Part shown: positions 62,417 to 64,000 of the stretch, piece after piece
Layout: each line of letters opens with the position of its first letter
Position numbering within the stretch: position 1 is the first letter of the stretch
Origin: Caulobacter sp.
GTDB taxonomy: Bacteria > Pseudomonadota > Alphaproteobacteria > Caulobacterales > Caulobacteraceae
Length of the DNA: 64,000 nucleotides
Direction of reading: 5' to 3'
Assembly (NCBI GenBank): GCA_016125585.1
Contig: WGLL01000007.1
Span: 1-64,000 of the forward strand
Translations under genes and position numbers: made by a program
Notes under the pieces: generated by a model
Database searches by the model: none
What the model was told of the DNA's origin: nothing
What the model saw: only the letters and a program-made list of their open reading frames with translations

Positions 62417-63322
62417 ATGAGCAAGGACGCGATCGCCGCTGAGGGTATCTGCGTGATGGTGGTCGACGACCATGTCAGCACGCGCCGCCTCGTCGCCGAC
62501 GTCCTGCGGGCCGGCGGCATCCGGCGGGTGGTGGTGGTCGACAGCGCCGCCGAGGCCCTGGCCACCCTGGCCGAGATCCAGCCCGACGTGCTGATCACCG
62601 ACTGGATGATGCCGGAGATGGACGGCGCCGCCCTGGCCCGCGTCATCCGCCAGGCCGCCGTCACCGCCGATCCCCGCGTCCCCGATCCGCGCCTGCCGAT
62701 CATCATGCTCAGCAGCGGCCGCACCCGGATGGACGTCGAACGCTCCCGCGCCGCCGGCATCGACGCCTTCCTGGTCAAGCCCTTCACCCCGGCCCGGGTG
62801 CTGGAGCGGGTGGCCACCGTCTATCGCCGCAAGACCGATTTCGTCATCAGCCCCACCTATGTCGGCCCCGACCGCCGCCGGGCCCGCGAGGACGAGCCCT
62901 ACGCCGGCCCCCTGCGCCGCCGCACCGATGTCGCCCGCGCCGTCGACGCCGAGGCCCGGGCCCTGCTCTGCGCCCAGATCCTCGAGGAGATGACCACCTT
63001 CCAGCGGCTGATCGAGGCCCGCGGCGGTCTCGACCTGCCGCTGCGCCAGATGGCCTGCCGGGTGATGCAGGCCCTGCGCCAGCGCGCCCATGCCGTCGCC
63101 GACCGGGGGCTCGAGCGGGCGGCCGCCTCGCTGAACCGCTATGTCACCGCCGTCGGCGGCGCCGCCAAGGCCGACCCGGAGGTCGTGGCCACCCATCTCG
63201 ACACCCTGCGGGTCCTCTCCCTGCTGGCCACCGACGATCCCAAGGCGGCGGTTATCCTGCGTCAGCTGGACCGCGCGGTGACCCACCGCATCGAAAGCTA
63301 TCTGGCGTCAGTGGCGGCCTGA
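62417..63322 (+). CDS. CheY-like response regulator with C-terminal helical extension
   Basis: 301 residues from ATG 62417; a GTG two codons upstream is possible. Receiver (10-130) has DD at 17-18, Asp62 in VLITDWMMPEMDG and a KPF loop (FLVKPFTPARVL). The linker contains YVGPDRRR, a motif seen in alphaproteobacterial single-domain regulators. The C-terminal ~150 residues are all helical with no DNA-binding fold. It probably signals through protein contact, for example to a motor or kinase; partner unknown. Confidence 0.8.
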   Translation: MSKDAIAAEGICVMVVDDHVSTRRLVADVLRAGGIRRVVVVDSAAEALATLAEIQPDVLITDWMMPEMDGAALARVIRQAAVTADPRVPDPRLPIIMLSSGRTRMDVERSRAAGIDAFLVKPFTPARVLERVATVYRRKTDFVISPTYVGPDRRRAREDEPYAGPLRRRTDVARAVDAEARALLCAQILEEMTTFQRLIEARGGLDLPLRQMACRVMQALRQRAHAVADRGLERAAASLNRYVTAVGGAAKADPEVVATHLDTLRVLSLLATDDPKAAVILRQLDRAVTHRIESYLASVAA

Positions 63323-63346
63323 GCCGCGGCGCTCTATATCGCGCCC

Positions 63347-63844
63347 ATGGCCGAAGCCTTCAACGACCTCACCCTCTCCGCCGACAAGGCCGCCCGCTAC
63401 GCCGAACTGGCGCAGGAGATCGCCTCGGTCCTCGACGGCGAGCCCAACCTGACCGCCCGCATGGCCACCGTGGCCTCGATGCTGGCCGCCAGTTTCGATC
63501 ACTATTTCTGGACCGGCTTCTACGTCGTCGATCCTGACCGTGAGCGGGAACTGGTCGTCGGCCCCTATCAGGGCACGCTCGGCTGCCTGCGCATCGCCTT
63601 CGATCGCGGCGTCTGCGGCGCGGCGGCCCGCACCGGCGCCACCCAGCGCGTCGACGACGTCCACGCCTTCCCCGGCCACATCGCCTGCGACGGCCGCACC
63701 CGCAGCGAGATCGTCGTGCCGGTGTTCGACGCCGCCGGTCGGCTGATCGCCGTTCTGGACGTCGATTCCGACCAGCCGGCCGCCTTCGACGACATCGACC
63801 AGTCCGCCCTCGAGACCATCGTCGCCGCGACCTTCTCCACCTGA
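63347..63844 (+). CDS. msrC: Free methionine-(R)-sulfoxide reductase (GAF domain)
   Basis: 165 residues, a single GAF domain. Reactive cysteines line up with the family: Cys80 (GTLGC), Cys90 (RGVC) and Cys114 (HIAC). FWTGFYVVDP and SEIVVPVFDAAGRLIAVLDVDS are hallmark blocks. It reduces free methionine sulfoxide using thioredoxin. It lies 24 bp after the response regulator on the same strand, so the two may be cotranscribed. Confidence 0.93.
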   Translation: MAEAFNDLTLSADKAARYAELAQEIASVLDGEPNLTARMATVASMLAASFDHYFWTGFYVVDPDRERELVVGPYQGTLGCLRIAFDRGVCGAAARTGATQRVDDVHAFPGHIACDGRTRSEIVVPVFDAAGRLIAVLDVDSDQPAAFDDIDQSALETIVAATFST

Positions 63845-63852
63845 CCTTCCCT

Positions 63853-63979
63853 CCGTCATCCCGGGCGCCCGAAGGGCGACCCGGGACCCGGAGGGGCAGG
63901 GGCTCGACGGTGGCGACAGCGGGGTCCGTCCGCCTGGGTCCCGGCTTTCCGCGCTGCGCGCTCCAGCCGGGATGACGGG
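63853..63979. repeat. Palindromic intergenic repeat at the window end
   Basis: Arms CCGTCATCCCGG (63853-63864) and CCGGGATGACGG (63967-63978) are perfect reverse complements, with an inner CCCGGGACC / GGGTCCCGG pair. It is the fullest copy of the unit also seen at 14189. The right edge of the window cuts further sequence. Confidence 0.75.
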
Positions 63980-64000
63980 GGTGAATGCGGCGCCCTCCCG

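Overview
The window is GC-rich alphaproteobacterial chromosome, almost certainly Caulobacteraceae (Caulobacter or Phenylobacterium type). The strongest pointer is a near-canonical CtrA cell-cycle regulator whose upstream region is packed with GANTC (CcrM) sites and TTAA boxes. DUF1134, DUF4908-like, Oar-type TonB receptor and PhaR/PhaAB genes fit the same family. Most of the window is ordinary core genome.

Layout. 1-5.6 kb: 3' end of an RTX-repeat protein, ctrA, HMG-CoA lyase and two divergent glycosyltransferases. 5.6-9.1 kb: an accessory patch of lower GC. It holds a complete 2,686-bp IS1595-family element (perfect 24-bp ends, perfect 8-bp target duplication) carrying three cargo genes: a putative HEPN-like protein, a 39-aa peptide and a PemK/MazF-family toxin. 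The element sits in the arm of an 18-bp palindrome. 9.1-14.1 kb: small envelope genes, then phaR facing phaA-phaB (polyhydroxyalkanoate synthesis). 14.4-20.2 kb: DUF4908-like protein, HTH protein, cupin, gloB, methyltransferase, an orphan PII protein, mtnP, and a three-copy palindromic repeat array. 20.2-29.5 kb, mostly minus strand: two tandem dienelactone hydrolases, a sirtuin, and the translation/nucleotide cluster prs - lipoprotein - rplY - pth - TPR protein - ychF.

29.5-41 kb: TPR and DUF1134 proteins, the rpmI-rplT / pheS-X1-X2-pheT block in which two paralogous pentapeptide-like genes are translationally coupled between pheS and pheT, then small metabolic genes including panD. 41-44 kb: SIMPL protein, acyltransferase and sterol desaturase. 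44.1 kb: a CAT-anticodon tRNA. 44.2-51.2 kb: TetR regulator, an atypical OmpR-type regulator with a degenerate receiver, an Oar-like TonB-dependent receptor behind an AT-rich promoter region, and a LytTR/LytS two-component pair. 51.3-64 kb: EVE and VOC proteins, hydrolases, a TetR/acyl-CoA-dehydrogenase divergon with a clear operator, a stress-type small protein among palindromic repeats, a GST, a serine hydrolase, membrane proteins, enoyl-CoA hydratase, tryptophan 2,3-dioxygenase, a receiver-domain protein and free-methionine-sulfoxide reductase.

The most unusual items are the IS1595 element with its toxin-like cargo, the pheS-X1-X2-pheT operon, and the degenerate-receiver regulator next to the TonB receptor. 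All function calls rest on sequence reading without database searches.
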